A stretch of DNA of 64,000 nt, taken from positions 5,722,001 to 5,786,000 of the forward strand of contig NC_016935.1 in NCBI RefSeq assembly GCF_000250655.1, read 5' to 3'. Position numbers and translations under genes: made by a program. Origin of the DNA: Paenibacillus mucilaginosus 3016. Lineage in GTDB: Bacteria > Bacillota > Bacilli > Paenibacillales > NBRC-103111. Positions 51,148 to 59,192 of this stretch are shown one piece after another (within the stretch, counting starts at the first letter, position 1; the number at the start of each line of letters is the position of its first letter). The notes beneath the pieces were generated by a model. It ran no database searches. It was not told the origin of the DNA and saw nothing but the letters and a program-made list of their open reading frames with translations.

Positions 51148-51162
51148 GCGTAATTATTACGA
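51148..51162 (-). promoter_or_regulatory. Zur-like operator 2
   Basis: GCGTAATTATTACGA matches the same consensus at 14 of 15 positions, an almost perfect dyad. It is 219 bp from the first box. Confidence 0.7.
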
Positions 51163-51409
51163 TCTGAGTATAGCAGGCGCCCTTTCCTCCCGTCAATAGC
51201 GGATTTCCCTTCCCTTCCAAACGGTTCGGCGGACAGCCTGCTGCCGTCGCGTCCAACGGCTGCCCACGAGCCTGTGTGGGATTTTCATTCTTAGGGATCG
51301 AAGCTCCGGCATGCCGGATAGGCCGGAGAGCGGTTGGCACAGCATGGTCCGGATTACAGGCTGCAGGCTGATCCGCTCCCCTTATTTTCCGGGAAATGAG
51401 CTCCGCCTG

Positions 51410-52660
51410 TCACGCCCCCTGTCCCTGCAGCAGCTCCCCTATCAGCCGCTCGAGATCATGAGGCTCGTTCGCATAGTTGTACATGCCGAGGAATGCCCTC
51501 GCCGCTTCGGGATGGGCGCCGATCAGATGGTTGACCGCCGTCTGCTCGGGGGTGAACGGCATGTTCTTCGTGTAGAGGCAAGCCATGCCGAAGCGCGTGA
51601 TCGTCTTGGCCTCCATCGTGCCGTTGTACGCCTCCCGCATGCGGTCCCAGGAGGACGGCCAATCCGGATGCGAAGCCAGAATGTCCGCCAGCACCCGGCT
51701 GCCGGTCATCGCGTCGTACATCCCTTGGCCGACGGCCGGATCCTTGAACGACATCGCATCGCCGAGCAGCGCCCAGCCCGGTCCCATTCCGTCCCACCAG
51801 TCATTATCGTAGCCGAGAAGCCCCTTCACGCTGCCGTGTAAGCGCGCCTGCGCCAGGCGCTGCGGGAAGCTCAGCTGAGGGAACGCCTCGCCGGCCAGTT
51901 CGATGAAGGCCGTCTCGGCATCCTTCGTAAAGCGGTCCGTCCAGGCCTGGTCCTCCAGCGGATACATCAGCCCGACAACGGCCAGTCCGTCACTGGTCGG
52001 GAAGACGATCGCCAGCTTGTCGCCCTGCTTGTAGAACTCGACGCACGTCTCCCCCTCCTGCCGGTAGTCTTCAAAATAACCGACGAACGAAGCGAACTCC
52101 GTCGGCACGCAGATCTTCCGCTCGCTCTTCACCATCTCGCGCACGGCGGAGCGCCTGCCGTCGGCCCCGACGACCAGCCGGCCCCGGAAGGTCTCCGTAC
52201 GGCCGTCCTTGTGGCTGCCGGTGACCCCGCACACCGCACCGTTCTCGGTTACGACACCCGTAACGCGGAAGCCCAGCAGGGCCGTGACCCCCACCTGCGA
52301 AGCCGCATGCTCGAAGAGCGTTTGATCCAGATGGGTGCGGCGGACACAGAGGCAGTTCGCTTCCCCGTTCACGACCGGATAATCGCCGTCGATGACCGCG
52401 TCCTCGAACTGCACATGGGCTCTTTTGTATAAGGGAGCCCCGCTCTCCAGCAGCCGGTCCAGCACGCCCATCTCCCGCAGTCCCGCCACGGCGTTGTTAA
52501 AGAAATTATGTGTTGAGAGCGTATCGCTCGGAAACATGCCTTTCTCCAGCAGCAGCACCCGCATGCCCTTCTTCGACAGCTCATAGGCCAGGGAAGACCC
52601 GGCCACCCGCGCCCCCACGATAATCACGTCGTATATGCTGTCCTTTGCCATGCTGTCCAT
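51410..52660 (-). CDS. FAD-dependent monooxygenase/oxidoreductase
   Basis: The 416-residue flavoprotein has an FAD motif VIIVGARVAGSSLAYELSK (the GxRxxG variant of the Rossmann loop) and the second motif LLGDAMSFKDPAVGQGMYDAM near 285-305, as in PheA/geranylgeranyl-reductase-type hydroxylases. Met- and aromatic-rich C-terminal end. No reductase or regulator lies beside it. GGAGGGGCTGG precedes the ATG. It is directed towards the Zur boxes and could share a transcript only if read-through occurs. Confidence 0.87.
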   Translation of the reverse strand: MDSMAKDSIYDVIIVGARVAGSSLAYELSKKGMRVLLLEKGMFPSDTLSTHNFFNNAVAGLREMGVLDRLLESGAPLYKRAHVQFEDAVIDGDYPVVNGEANCLCVRRTHLDQTLFEHAASQVGVTALLGFRVTGVVTENGAVCGVTGSHKDGRTETFRGRLVVGADGRRSAVREMVKSERKICVPTEFASFVGYFEDYRQEGETCVEFYKQGDKLAIVFPTSDGLAVVGLMYPLEDQAWTDRFTKDAETAFIELAGEAFPQLSFPQRLAQARLHGSVKGLLGYDNDWWDGMGPGWALLGDAMSFKDPAVGQGMYDAMTGSRVLADILASHPDWPSSWDRMREAYNGTMEAKTITRFGMACLYTKNMPFTPEQTAVNHLIGAHPEAARAFLGMYNYANEPHDLERLIGELLQGQGA

Positions 52661-52798
52661 CCAGCCCCTCCACCTTCCATACGAATGGTTCTTTCGTTCA
52701 TCGTACCCCGGCCGCCGTCATGTGACCAGTTACCGGAGTCATGCAGGCTGTCATGCAAGAAGCCGCCGAAGAAGGGCGGGTGAAGGCGGACGAATGGC

Positions 52799-52821
52799 AA
52801 AAAACCGCGCTGGACGCGCGG
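52799..52821 (-). terminator. Terminator of the 44-residue protein gene
   Basis: CCGCGC and GCGCGG pair around GTCCA, followed by six T on the minus strand, 31 bp after the stop at 52852. Confidence 0.85.
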
Positions 52822-52851
52822 CTTGATGCCTTCACGGGATAGACGGGTCGC

Positions 52852-52986
52852 TTACGCTTTCTCCTTCGTCGAAGGGGCTGCAAACTGTTTGAACTGGCTC
52901 ATCAGCTTGTCACGGGTTTCTTTGTTCCTGAGGAGATAGGCGGCTCCGAGAGCAACGGTTGTCAGAAGTGATTTTTTGGTTACCAT
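52852..52986 (-). CDS. Small helical protein, 44 residues
   Basis: A perfect ribosome site (AGGAGGG, eight bases before ATG), a clean 45-codon frame and a terminator mark this as a real gene. It reads MVTKKSLLTTVALGAAYLL with a hydrophobic first half, then RNKETRDKLMSQFKQF, and ends PSTKEKA. It resembles small YtxH-type envelope-associated proteins by layout (hydrophobic head, amphipathic charged helix), but this is a guess. Confidence 0.75.
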   Translation of the reverse strand: MVTKKSLLTTVALGAAYLLRNKETRDKLMSQFKQFAAPSTKEKA

Positions 52987-53081
52987 GTTGATCCCTCCTA
53001 AGATTGAGTAGTAGTGAGTACCTGTCTTCTCTTAGAATTTACCCGCTCCCGCCGGATTCAAACAATCCTCAGGGCAAACCG

Positions 53082-53612
53082 TCAAGCCCCGGTTCCACCG
53101 CCCGCCAGCAGCTTATAGTAATACACGGTCGCATCCCGCCTCCCGTCCGCCGAGATCGCATACTGCGGGATGCGCCCGGCTTCGGTCCAGCCGAGGGAAC
53201 GGTAGAGGTCATTGGAGGGGTCTCCCTCCCGGGTGTCGAGAACGAGCAGCTCCCGTCCGAGCTCCGCCGCCTTCCGCTCCGCTTCCTGCATGAGAATGCG
53301 GGCCATTCCATGGCGCCGGTAATCGGGGTGCACCATGAGCTTGGCAATCTCGGCGCGGTGCACCGCGTTGGCCTTCCCGGCCAGCTGCAGCTGCACCGTA
53401 CCCGCGATCCGGCCGCCGGCCCGGGCCACCCACAGATGGACACCGGGCCCAAGCGCGCTGTCCCAGTAGCCGCCTGCTTCCTCCCGCTGCAGCGGCGGCA
53501 CGAACCCGACCGAAGCGCCGCCGTCCACTACGGCGATCAGCAGGTCGACGAGGCCCTCCCGGGTACCCGGGTCCAGCGAAGAGATCGTTTCGAGTGTAAA
53601 GGGGACTGACAT
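53082..53612 (-). CDS. GNAT family N-acetyltransferase
   Basis: The 176-residue enzyme starts at the ATG at 53612, preceded by GGAGGCGGTTTCC. Motif A is EIAKLMVHPDYRRHGMARIL, with the acetyl-CoA loop RRHGMA, and motif B is DPSNDLYRSLGWTEAGRIP. It has the layout of small-molecule acetyltransferases; substrate unknown. It runs in the same direction as the small membrane gene upstream, which ends 75 bp away. Confidence 0.88.
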   Translation of the reverse strand: MSVPFTLETISSLDPGTREGLVDLLIAVVDGGASVGFVPPLQREEAGGYWDSALGPGVHLWVARAGGRIAGTVQLQLAGKANAVHRAEIAKLMVHPDYRRHGMARILMQEAERKAAELGRELLVLDTREGDPSNDLYRSLGWTEAGRIPQYAISADGRRDATVYYYKLLAGGGTGA

Positions 53613-53687
53613 GGAAACCGCCTCCAAATAAAGAATAGGGGAGAAAAACCCGGATGAAGCTGCAGCCTGTGCAGACTTGAACTTCGA

Positions 53688-53984
53688 TTATCTGACGAGA
53701 TTGGCGACAGCGGCCACAAGTACAATGAACAGCGAGACGACGACGAAAGACTTCACGACCCCGGCGACAAAGTCGTAGATCTCGCCCCGCTGCATGCCTG
53801 TCATCCCTAGCAGCCACAGTGCGATCACCGTGCCGAACATCGCCATGATGCCGAATCGCAGGACCTGGATGACATACTCCCTCAACGGCATGCGGAACGA
53901 TTCCCATTCCGGAATGAACAGAATGGCCAGGCAGATGCCAATGACGAAGCTGTATACCGCCCCTTTGACCAGCCGCTTTTCCAT
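53688..53984 (-). CDS. Small membrane protein, 98 residues
   Basis: Three hydrophobic helices (about 9-26, 39-61 and 72-94) with GGGAGG seven to eight bases before the ATG at 53984. Loops are short and charged (EWESFRMPLREYVIQ, GMQRGEIYDFVA). I do not recognise the family. It precedes the acetyltransferase gene by 75 bp on the same strand, so they may be co-transcribed. Confidence 0.75.
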   Translation of the reverse strand: MEKRLVKGAVYSFVIGICLAILFIPEWESFRMPLREYVIQVLRFGIMAMFGTVIALWLLGMTGMQRGEIYDFVAGVVKSFVVVSLFIVLVAAVANLVR

Positions 53985-54127
53985 GGCTGCACCTCCCTTT
54001 CTCCCCACCGCCGGAAGGGTTTTCTTTCTCTTTCCTCTATTTATCTAGAATATTCCATATTTACAAATGAAATCAACCCCCTGCTGCGAATCCTTCCCCA
54101 GCCTTCGCCGGTACTTCCGCCCAAAAC

Positions 54128-54154
54128 AAAAAAACCGTCCGGTTCCCCGGACGG
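54128..54154 (-). terminator. Terminator of the alcohol dehydrogenase gene
   Basis: CCGTCCGG and CCGGACGG form a perfect eight-pair stem with a four-base loop and seven T, 125 bp beyond the stop at 54282. Confidence 0.85.
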
Positions 54155-54179
54155 CCCAGGAACAATCTGCTCCAGCTCA

Positions 54180-54224
54180 TGTGGAGTGTAAAGCTAGGTG
54201 GAATGTGAAGCTAGGTGGAGCAAG
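54180..54224. repeat. Short tandem repeat, 17-bp unit
   Basis: GTGGAGTGTAAAGCTAG and GTGGAATGTGAAGCTAG stand in tandem, then GTGGAGCAAG begins a third, partial unit. No known role. Confidence 0.6.
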
Positions 54225-54281
54225 ACCGAAGTCTGAAGCGGCCAAGATTCATCTGCTGTACACATATTGCACAGTTCCGTG

Positions 54282-55430
54282 TCAAGGCTTCAGCAGCACC
54301 TTGATCGCGCCGTCCTTTTTCCCCGCAAACAGGTCATACGCCCGCTCCCCTTCGTCAAGCGGCAGACGGTGCGTAATGACGTCCGCCGGGTCCAGCGCTC
54401 CGGTTCTCATCAGATGGTAGAGCTCCGGCATGTAGTGGACGAGGGGCACGCTGCCCATCCGCAGCGTGATATTGCGTTCGAACATGTAACCGAGCGGGAA
54501 CGCATGGTAGAGCATGCCGTAGAACCCGGTGAGCTGCACGGTCCCGCCCTTGCGCACCATATGAATGGCCATACGGAGGGGGCCGAGTGTTCCGCCCTGC
54601 AGCTTCAGCGCCGTCCCGACCTTCTCGAGCACGGATTTTTGACCGTCCATGCCGACACAGTCGATCACGACATCGGCACCTCCCCGGGTGATCTCCTTGA
54701 TGTGCTCCTCCAGGTTGTCGGTCTCGTCGAAGTTGAACGTCTCCACACCGTTCGTCGCCCTGGCGTGCTCGAGCCGGTAGGGGACGTGGTCGACCGCGAT
54801 GATGCGCGCCGCCCCTTTGAGCTTCGCACACTTCTGGGTCAGCAGGCCGACCGGTCCGCAGCCGAGAACGACCACGGTGTCTCCCGGCATCACACCCGCG
54901 TTCTCCACGCTCCAGTAGGCGGTCGGCAGGATGTCCGAGAGGAAGAGGAGCGATTCGTCGCTCAGCTCCGATTCCGGCGGCACGGGGAACGGCATGAAGT
55001 TGCCGTACGGCACCCGCAGCAGCTCGGCCTGGGCGCCGGCGAAGCCGCCGTACTTCTCCGAATAGCCGAGCACGCCGCCCGGCTCCCCGAACGCATTGGC
55101 ATTGGGGTTCCCGTTGTCGCACAGGCTCTCCAGATCGCTGCGGCAGTAGCGGCATCCCCCGCAGGCTACGGTGGCGGGGATAATGACGCGGTCCCCTTTT
55201 TTCACCCGGGTCACCTCCGGCCCGGTCTCCTCTACGATGCCCACCGGTTCATGCCCTATGACATATCCGTGCGGCGTTCCGGGGAGATGGCCGTTATACA
55301 GGTGCAGGTCCGTCCCGCAGATCGCTGTCGTGGTGATCCGCACGAGCACGTCGTCGGCTTGCTCGAGCTTCGCATCGGGCACCTCACTGACTTTGACGCT
55401 TTTGGCTCCTTGGTAGGTTACAGCTTTCAT
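54282..55430 (-). CDS. Zinc-dependent alcohol dehydrogenase (formaldehyde-dehydrogenase-like)
   Basis: The 382-residue medium-chain dehydrogenase has the catalytic zinc motif CGTDLHLYNGHLPG with GHEPVG, the structural zinc Cys cluster CGGCRYCRSDLESLC, and the NAD loop VVVLGCGPVGLLTQKC. It belongs to the glutathione-independent formaldehyde/alcohol dehydrogenase group common in Bacillus. AAAGGAG precedes the ATG at 55430. It should oxidise short alcohols or aldehydes in the cytoplasm. One gene, ended by the terminator at 54128. Confidence 0.91.
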   Translation of the reverse strand: MKAVTYQGAKSVKVSEVPDAKLEQADDVLVRITTTAICGTDLHLYNGHLPGTPHGYVIGHEPVGIVEETGPEVTRVKKGDRVIIPATVACGGCRYCRSDLESLCDNGNPNANAFGEPGGVLGYSEKYGGFAGAQAELLRVPYGNFMPFPVPPESELSDESLLFLSDILPTAYWSVENAGVMPGDTVVVLGCGPVGLLTQKCAKLKGAARIIAVDHVPYRLEHARATNGVETFNFDETDNLEEHIKEITRGGADVVIDCVGMDGQKSVLEKVGTALKLQGGTLGPLRMAIHMVRKGGTVQLTGFYGMLYHAFPLGYMFERNITLRMGSVPLVHYMPELYHLMRTGALDPADVITHRLPLDEGERAYDLFAGKKDGAIKVLLKP

Positions 55431-55728
55431 GGCTGATTCTCCTTTCATCCAGACGGAGATGACTGGCAGACTGGGATGACTGGCAGACTGACAGCGCAAA
55501 GCGGTTTCCCAGTTGATTCCACACCTTCTTTATTACCCGCAGCAGCCCCCGTGCATCGGGCACGAGTGATTTACACGACATGCCGGCCGGATTCCCCTTC
55601 GCTCCTCCTGCCCGCCATCCCCCTGCAGGTACCTGAAATCCTGACACCCCATCTTAACTTCAAGCCCCTGCATCCTCCGCGCCCCCTTCTTATAATGAGA
55701 GACGGGAGGTGTTCAACAACTCTTTTTT

Positions 55729-55742
55729 GTAACCGCTTCATC
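55729..55742. promoter_or_regulatory. cre-like site upstream of GH16 gene
   Basis: TGTAACCGCTTCAT matches the cre core (TG-N-A-N-CG-N-T-N) with mismatches in the last two bases. It lies 35-48 bp before the GH16 start. A TATAAT-like element stands further upstream at 55691-55696. Confidence 0.35.
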
Positions 55743-55776
55743 CAAATCATTCGTTCCCACTTAAGGAGGTAATATC

Positions 55777-57081
55777 ATGTCCCGTTCCATCCCGAAGCTT
55801 GCAATGGCCGCCCTGCTCGCCGCATCCGTGTCCGCTTCCGCCGCACCTGCGGCCGAAGCCGCCCCCACCGATCCCTGGAATCTCGTATGGAGCGATGAAT
55901 TCAGCGGAGCGAACGGCTCCGCCCCCGACGCCGCCAAGTGGTCCTATGACATCGGCACCGGCATTAACGGCGGCTGGGGCAACAATGAACGCCAGTATTA
56001 TACCGACTCCCGCAAAAACTCCTACATCCAGGACGGCCGGCTCGTCATCAAAGCGCTGGCCGAATCCTACGGCGGCCGCAATTATACCTCTGCGCGCCTC
56101 GTGACAAGGAACAAGGGAGACTGGACCTATGGGCGGATGGTCGTCCGCGCGAAGCTTCCGGCGGGGAACCCTACGCAGCTGCAGGGCATCTGGCCGGCGA
56201 TCTGGATGCTGCCGACCGACAATGTGTACGGCACATGGCCGGTCAGCGGCGAGATTGACATTATGGAGATGGTCGGCCGCGAATCGACCTCGGCCTCCTC
56301 GCAGAAGGTATGGGGCACCCTGCACTTCGGCAACCCGTGGAAGTACATCAACAGCTCCTATACCATCACCAACAACAGCACCAACGGGGGCTTTCATGAA
56401 TACGCGGTGGAGTGGGACCCCGACCAGATCCGCTGGTATGTCGACAGCCAGCTCTTCCAGACCCGCTCCGCCTCCGAATGGTACAGCTCCGGCGCCCCCT
56501 CGCCCGCCCCGTTCAACCAGCGCTTCCACCTGCTGCTGAACCTCGCGGTCGGCGGAGACTGGCCGGGCGACCCGGCCGCCTCCACCGTTCTGCCGCAGAC
56601 GATGGAAGTCGACTATGTGCGGGTGTACCAGCGGCCGGCGTCCTCTGGCGTCGTCTCCGGTGCGAACTACAAGCTGATCAACGTGAACAGCGGCAAAGCC
56701 CTCGACGTCTACTCTGCGGGAACCGCCAACGGCACGAACGTCGACGTATGGACCGACAACGGCACGGGAGCCCAGCAGTGGCAGGCGCTGAGCAACGGCG
56801 ACGGCACGTTCCGGCTCGTGAATCTGAACAGCGGCAAGGCGCTGGATGTCGCGGGTGCGGTTACGGCGGACGGGACCAACGTGGCGATCTGGGAGGTCAA
56901 CGGGTCCGCTGCCCAGAAGTGGCAGTTCGTCGCGAATGCGGACGGCACGTACAAGCTCATCAACCCGAACAGCGGCAAGGCGCTGGATGTGGCGGGAGCC
57001 GGCACCGGCGACGGGACGAACGTGCAGATCGCCTGGGATAACGGCTCCGCCGCCCAGAAGTGGCGCCTTGTCCGGCTCTAA
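55777..57081 (+). CDS. Secreted GH16 beta-glucanase with ricin-type (CBM13) module
   Basis: The 434-residue enzyme has a signal peptide (1-28), a GH16 domain (about 35-285) and a ricin-like beta-trefoil (about 293-434). The catalytic motif GEIDIMEMVG holds nucleophile Glu159, Asp161 and acid/base Glu164. Nearby SWWGNNERQYYTDSR-type residues (GGWGNNERQYYT) are as in laminarinases and beta-1,3-glucanases. The trefoil shows repeated NSGKALDV and GAQQWQ/AAQKWQ sequences. It should cleave beta-1,3 or mixed beta-glucan outside the cell. GGAGG precedes the ATG. A second secreted polymer hydrolase besides the GH74 enzyme. Confidence 0.93.
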   Translation: MSRSIPKLAMAALLAASVSASAAPAAEAAPTDPWNLVWSDEFSGANGSAPDAAKWSYDIGTGINGGWGNNERQYYTDSRKNSYIQDGRLVIKALAESYGGRNYTSARLVTRNKGDWTYGRMVVRAKLPAGNPTQLQGIWPAIWMLPTDNVYGTWPVSGEIDIMEMVGRESTSASSQKVWGTLHFGNPWKYINSSYTITNNSTNGGFHEYAVEWDPDQIRWYVDSQLFQTRSASEWYSSGAPSPAPFNQRFHLLLNLAVGGDWPGDPAASTVLPQTMEVDYVRVYQRPASSGVVSGANYKLINVNSGKALDVYSAGTANGTNVDVWTDNGTGAQQWQALSNGDGTFRLVNLNSGKALDVAGAVTADGTNVAIWEVNGSAAQKWQFVANADGTYKLINPNSGKALDVAGAGTGDGTNVQIAWDNGSAAQKWRLVRL

Positions 57082-57178
57082 AGGTCCGGGTCCATGTACG
57101 GTTTTGGTTCCGACTCGCGTTCCTTGGGCATATGCTTAGGCGTAAGAACCAAATCGCCTAAAGGAGTGGGGATGGAAC

Positions 57179-57676
57179 ATGGCAAAACCGAACGCAGGGT
57201 ACCCGGCTCACCTGGCCTGGCATGAGACGCTCGAGCTTCATGAGCTTGTAGCTTTTCAGAGCGCCCAATTGGTTTCGTTCAAGAAGAAGCTGCCGACCCT
57301 GCAGGACCCCGGGCTGCGGGCCCTCTACACCGAAGCGGTCGCCAGCCTGACGAAGAACCTGACCGAGCTGCTCGCCTTCTATCCCAAAGCGCCGTCCGCC
57401 CACCGGGACAGCAAGGGCGACGTGGAGCTGCCGGATGTGGAGTCGGCCCAGCTGCTCGGCATCATGAAGACGGCGGTGCGCAACTACGCCATTGCCATAA
57501 CGGAGACGGCGACGCCCCAGCTGCGCGATACGTTCGTGAGGCACCTGAATGCGGCGATCGCCCTGCATGCCAAGGTCTTCGCCTTCATGTACGAACGCGG
57601 CTACTACCCGGCCTACAACCTCGACCAGCTGCTGGCCGGCGACGTGAAGAACGCCACACGCGCCATACAGCTGTAA
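57179..57676 (+). CDS. CotF-like spore coat protein
   Basis: The 165-residue protein has the coat F helical bundle pattern with AWHETLELHELVAFQSAQLV, VASLTKNLTELLAFYPK and a later AVRNYAIAITETATPQLRDTFVRHLNAAIALHAKVF. It looks related to the coat protein at 36.6 kb but is not a copy. AAAGGAG precedes an ATG (also one 8 bases earlier, out of frame). It would be made in the mother cell and end up in the spore coat. Confidence 0.82.
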   Translation: MAKPNAGYPAHLAWHETLELHELVAFQSAQLVSFKKKLPTLQDPGLRALYTEAVASLTKNLTELLAFYPKAPSAHRDSKGDVELPDVESAQLLGIMKTAVRNYAIAITETATPQLRDTFVRHLNAAIALHAKVFAFMYERGYYPAYNLDQLLAGDVKNATRAIQL

Positions 57677-57828
57677 TGCGGACGGCGTTCCCGCCGGGCG
57701 TATAGGCTGGAGGCGGCGGAAAAGCAGCTCACCGCAAAGCCCGCGCACCGGCACCGGTTTCCTGAAGACCGCGCTGCCGAGGGGGACGGTTCATACGGCT
57801 CTTCAAGAGCCGGCATCAAACACATAAC

Positions 57829-57870
57829 CGGAAGAAGCCGGCTGCGCTGCAGTCCGGCTTCTTCCCGTTT
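57829..57870 (+). terminator. Terminator of the CotF-like gene
   Basis: CGGAAGAAGCCGG pairs with CCGGCTTCTTCCCG through a 12-base loop, ending GTTTC. It stands about 150 bp past the stop. Confidence 0.65.
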
Positions 57871-57996
57871 CGACGCGGCGCGGGGGCAGGAGTCCGCTCC
57901 ATACCAAATTGGGGCGGCTGTTCGGGCGCGCTGCTTTCCGGAGAAGCGGGGTTCCGCACGCTAGCGCGCGAGCTTCCAGCCGGGCCGTGGCACAGC

Positions 57997-58034
57997 AAAA
58001 GGGCCGGCTTCCCTTTCGGGGAGGCCGGCCCTTT
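57997..58034. terminator. Bidirectional hairpin upstream of thiM 3' end
   Basis: AAAAGGGCCGGC and GCCGGCCCTTT form a strong stem with A on one side and T on the other. It could end both the plus-strand transcript and the thiM transcript. Confidence 0.7.
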
Positions 58035-58211
58035 CATTTCTGCGCCGCTCTTATTTGATTATAACGCCGCTGCCCCGCTGTAGATGGCCTTGAGCCGGGT
58101 CAGGAGCAGGATTCCTTCCGCTCGGCAGTCTTACAGCTGGCCTGAAGCGAAGAAAGACCCGGCGGGGCCGACAGTCCCGCCCGCACCGGATGAAGCCCGT
58201 TCGCCGCCGGT

Positions 58212-59030
58212 TTACCAGGCGGTGACCCTCGGCTCCCCGCCGAGCGGCTGCAGGTCGCCGCTGCCCGTCAGATGCAGCTGATCCAGCAGCTCGCTCTGGA
58301 ACCGGCCCGGACGGTCCGCGCCCGAGAGGGCAACCGCCCTTTCGGCTGCCGCCGAATAGAAGGCCAGTGCCGATACGGCCGCCAGCACCCCGTCAGGCTC
58401 CACGGCGGCGAAGGCCCCGATGACCGACGTGAGCAGGCAGCCGGTGCCGGTGACCTTCGTCAGCAGCGGGGTCCCCCCGCTGATCCGGTACGTCCGCTCC
58501 CCGTCGCTGACCCAGTCCTCGGGTCCGGTCACGACCGTGACGCAGCCGAGGGTGCGGGAGGCCTGCACGACCAGCGACGCAAGCTGCTCGCCGCTGCCCC
58601 CGGCAGAGTCGACGCCCTTGATATCCCACGGGATGCCGATCACGTTGGCGACTTCCGCCGCATTGCCCCGGAGGATCGACACGCCCGGATCCTGTACGAG
58701 GCTGCGGGCGGTCTCCGTCCGGTAAGGCGTGGCTCCCGCGCCGACCGGGTCGAACACGACCGGGACGCCATGGGCACGGGCGGAGCGGCCGGCCAGCCGC
58801 ATGGAAGCCACAACCGACTCATCGAGCGTCCCCATATTCAGCACGAGGGCCCCGGCGATCCGCGCCATATCCGCGACTTCTTCCGCCGCGTAAGCCATGA
58901 CCGGCGAGGCGCCGAGGGCAAGCAGCCCGTTGGCCGTAAAATTCGTAACCACGACATTCGTAATATTGTGAACCAGCGGGCTCTTCGCCCTCACCTGTTC
59001 CAATACGCTGCCGATTCTCTCCATATCCAT
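58212..59030 (-). CDS. thiM: Hydroxyethylthiazole kinase (ThiM)
   Basis: The 272-residue ribokinase-like enzyme phosphorylates 4-methyl-5-(2-hydroxyethyl)thiazole in thiamine salvage. The substrate-side opening PLVHNITNVVVTNFTANGLLALGASPVM, the phosphate loop region FDPVGAGATPYR and the catalytic KVTGTGCLLTSVIGAFAAVE are all as in ThiM. GGGGA precedes the ATG. No thiD, thiE or TPP riboswitch pattern is visible in the 160 bp upstream, so the gene stands alone here. Confidence 0.94.
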   Translation of the reverse strand: MDMERIGSVLEQVRAKSPLVHNITNVVVTNFTANGLLALGASPVMAYAAEEVADMARIAGALVLNMGTLDESVVASMRLAGRSARAHGVPVVFDPVGAGATPYRTETARSLVQDPGVSILRGNAAEVANVIGIPWDIKGVDSAGGSGEQLASLVVQASRTLGCVTVVTGPEDWVSDGERTYRISGGTPLLTKVTGTGCLLTSVIGAFAAVEPDGVLAAVSALAFYSAAAERAVALSGADRPGRFQSELLDQLHLTGSGDLQPLGGEPRVTAW

Positions 59031-59116
59031 CGGTGTTCATCCCCATTATCTGTTGTGTGGTCCTGCTTGTCCCTGATCATACGCTACATGGCAGCCGGGG
59101 GTCAAGACGGCGCCAT

Positions 59117-59150
59117 TTGCCCCCCGCCCCATATAGTTGTATAATACAAC
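59117..59150 (+). promoter_or_regulatory. Promoter of the P450 gene with inverted repeat over the -10
   Basis: TTGCCC at 59117-59122 and TATAAT at 59140-59145 are 17 bases apart. GTTGTAT and ATACAAC flank a single A (59136-59150), a perfect dyad covering the -10, as expected for a repressor operator of the MarR or TetR type. The MarR gene at 60.5-61.1 kb is a natural candidate. Confidence 0.6.
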
Positions 59151-59192
59151 CGTATGAATTTATTCCCATATTACGCATAAGGAGGAATACTT

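Larger units (their letters stand above)
50850..51409. other. Intergenic region with two Zur-like boxes
   Basis: About 560 bp without a gene. It holds the two boxes at 50929-50943 and 51148-51162 and a possible -10 (TATATT, minus strand, plus 50923-50928). The second box lies 300 bp from the binding-protein start, so it may serve a second, longer transcript. Confidence 0.6.
57677..58211. other. Gene-free interval with two hairpins
   Basis: Between the coat gene and thiM no gene is seen. It holds the terminator for the coat gene at 57829-57870 and a longer bidirectional hairpin at 57997-58034. Confidence 0.6.

Noticed and set aside
59031..59192. TPP riboswitch upstream of thiM
   Set aside because: No conserved CUGAGA or ACCUGAUCUGG-type core is present in either direction.
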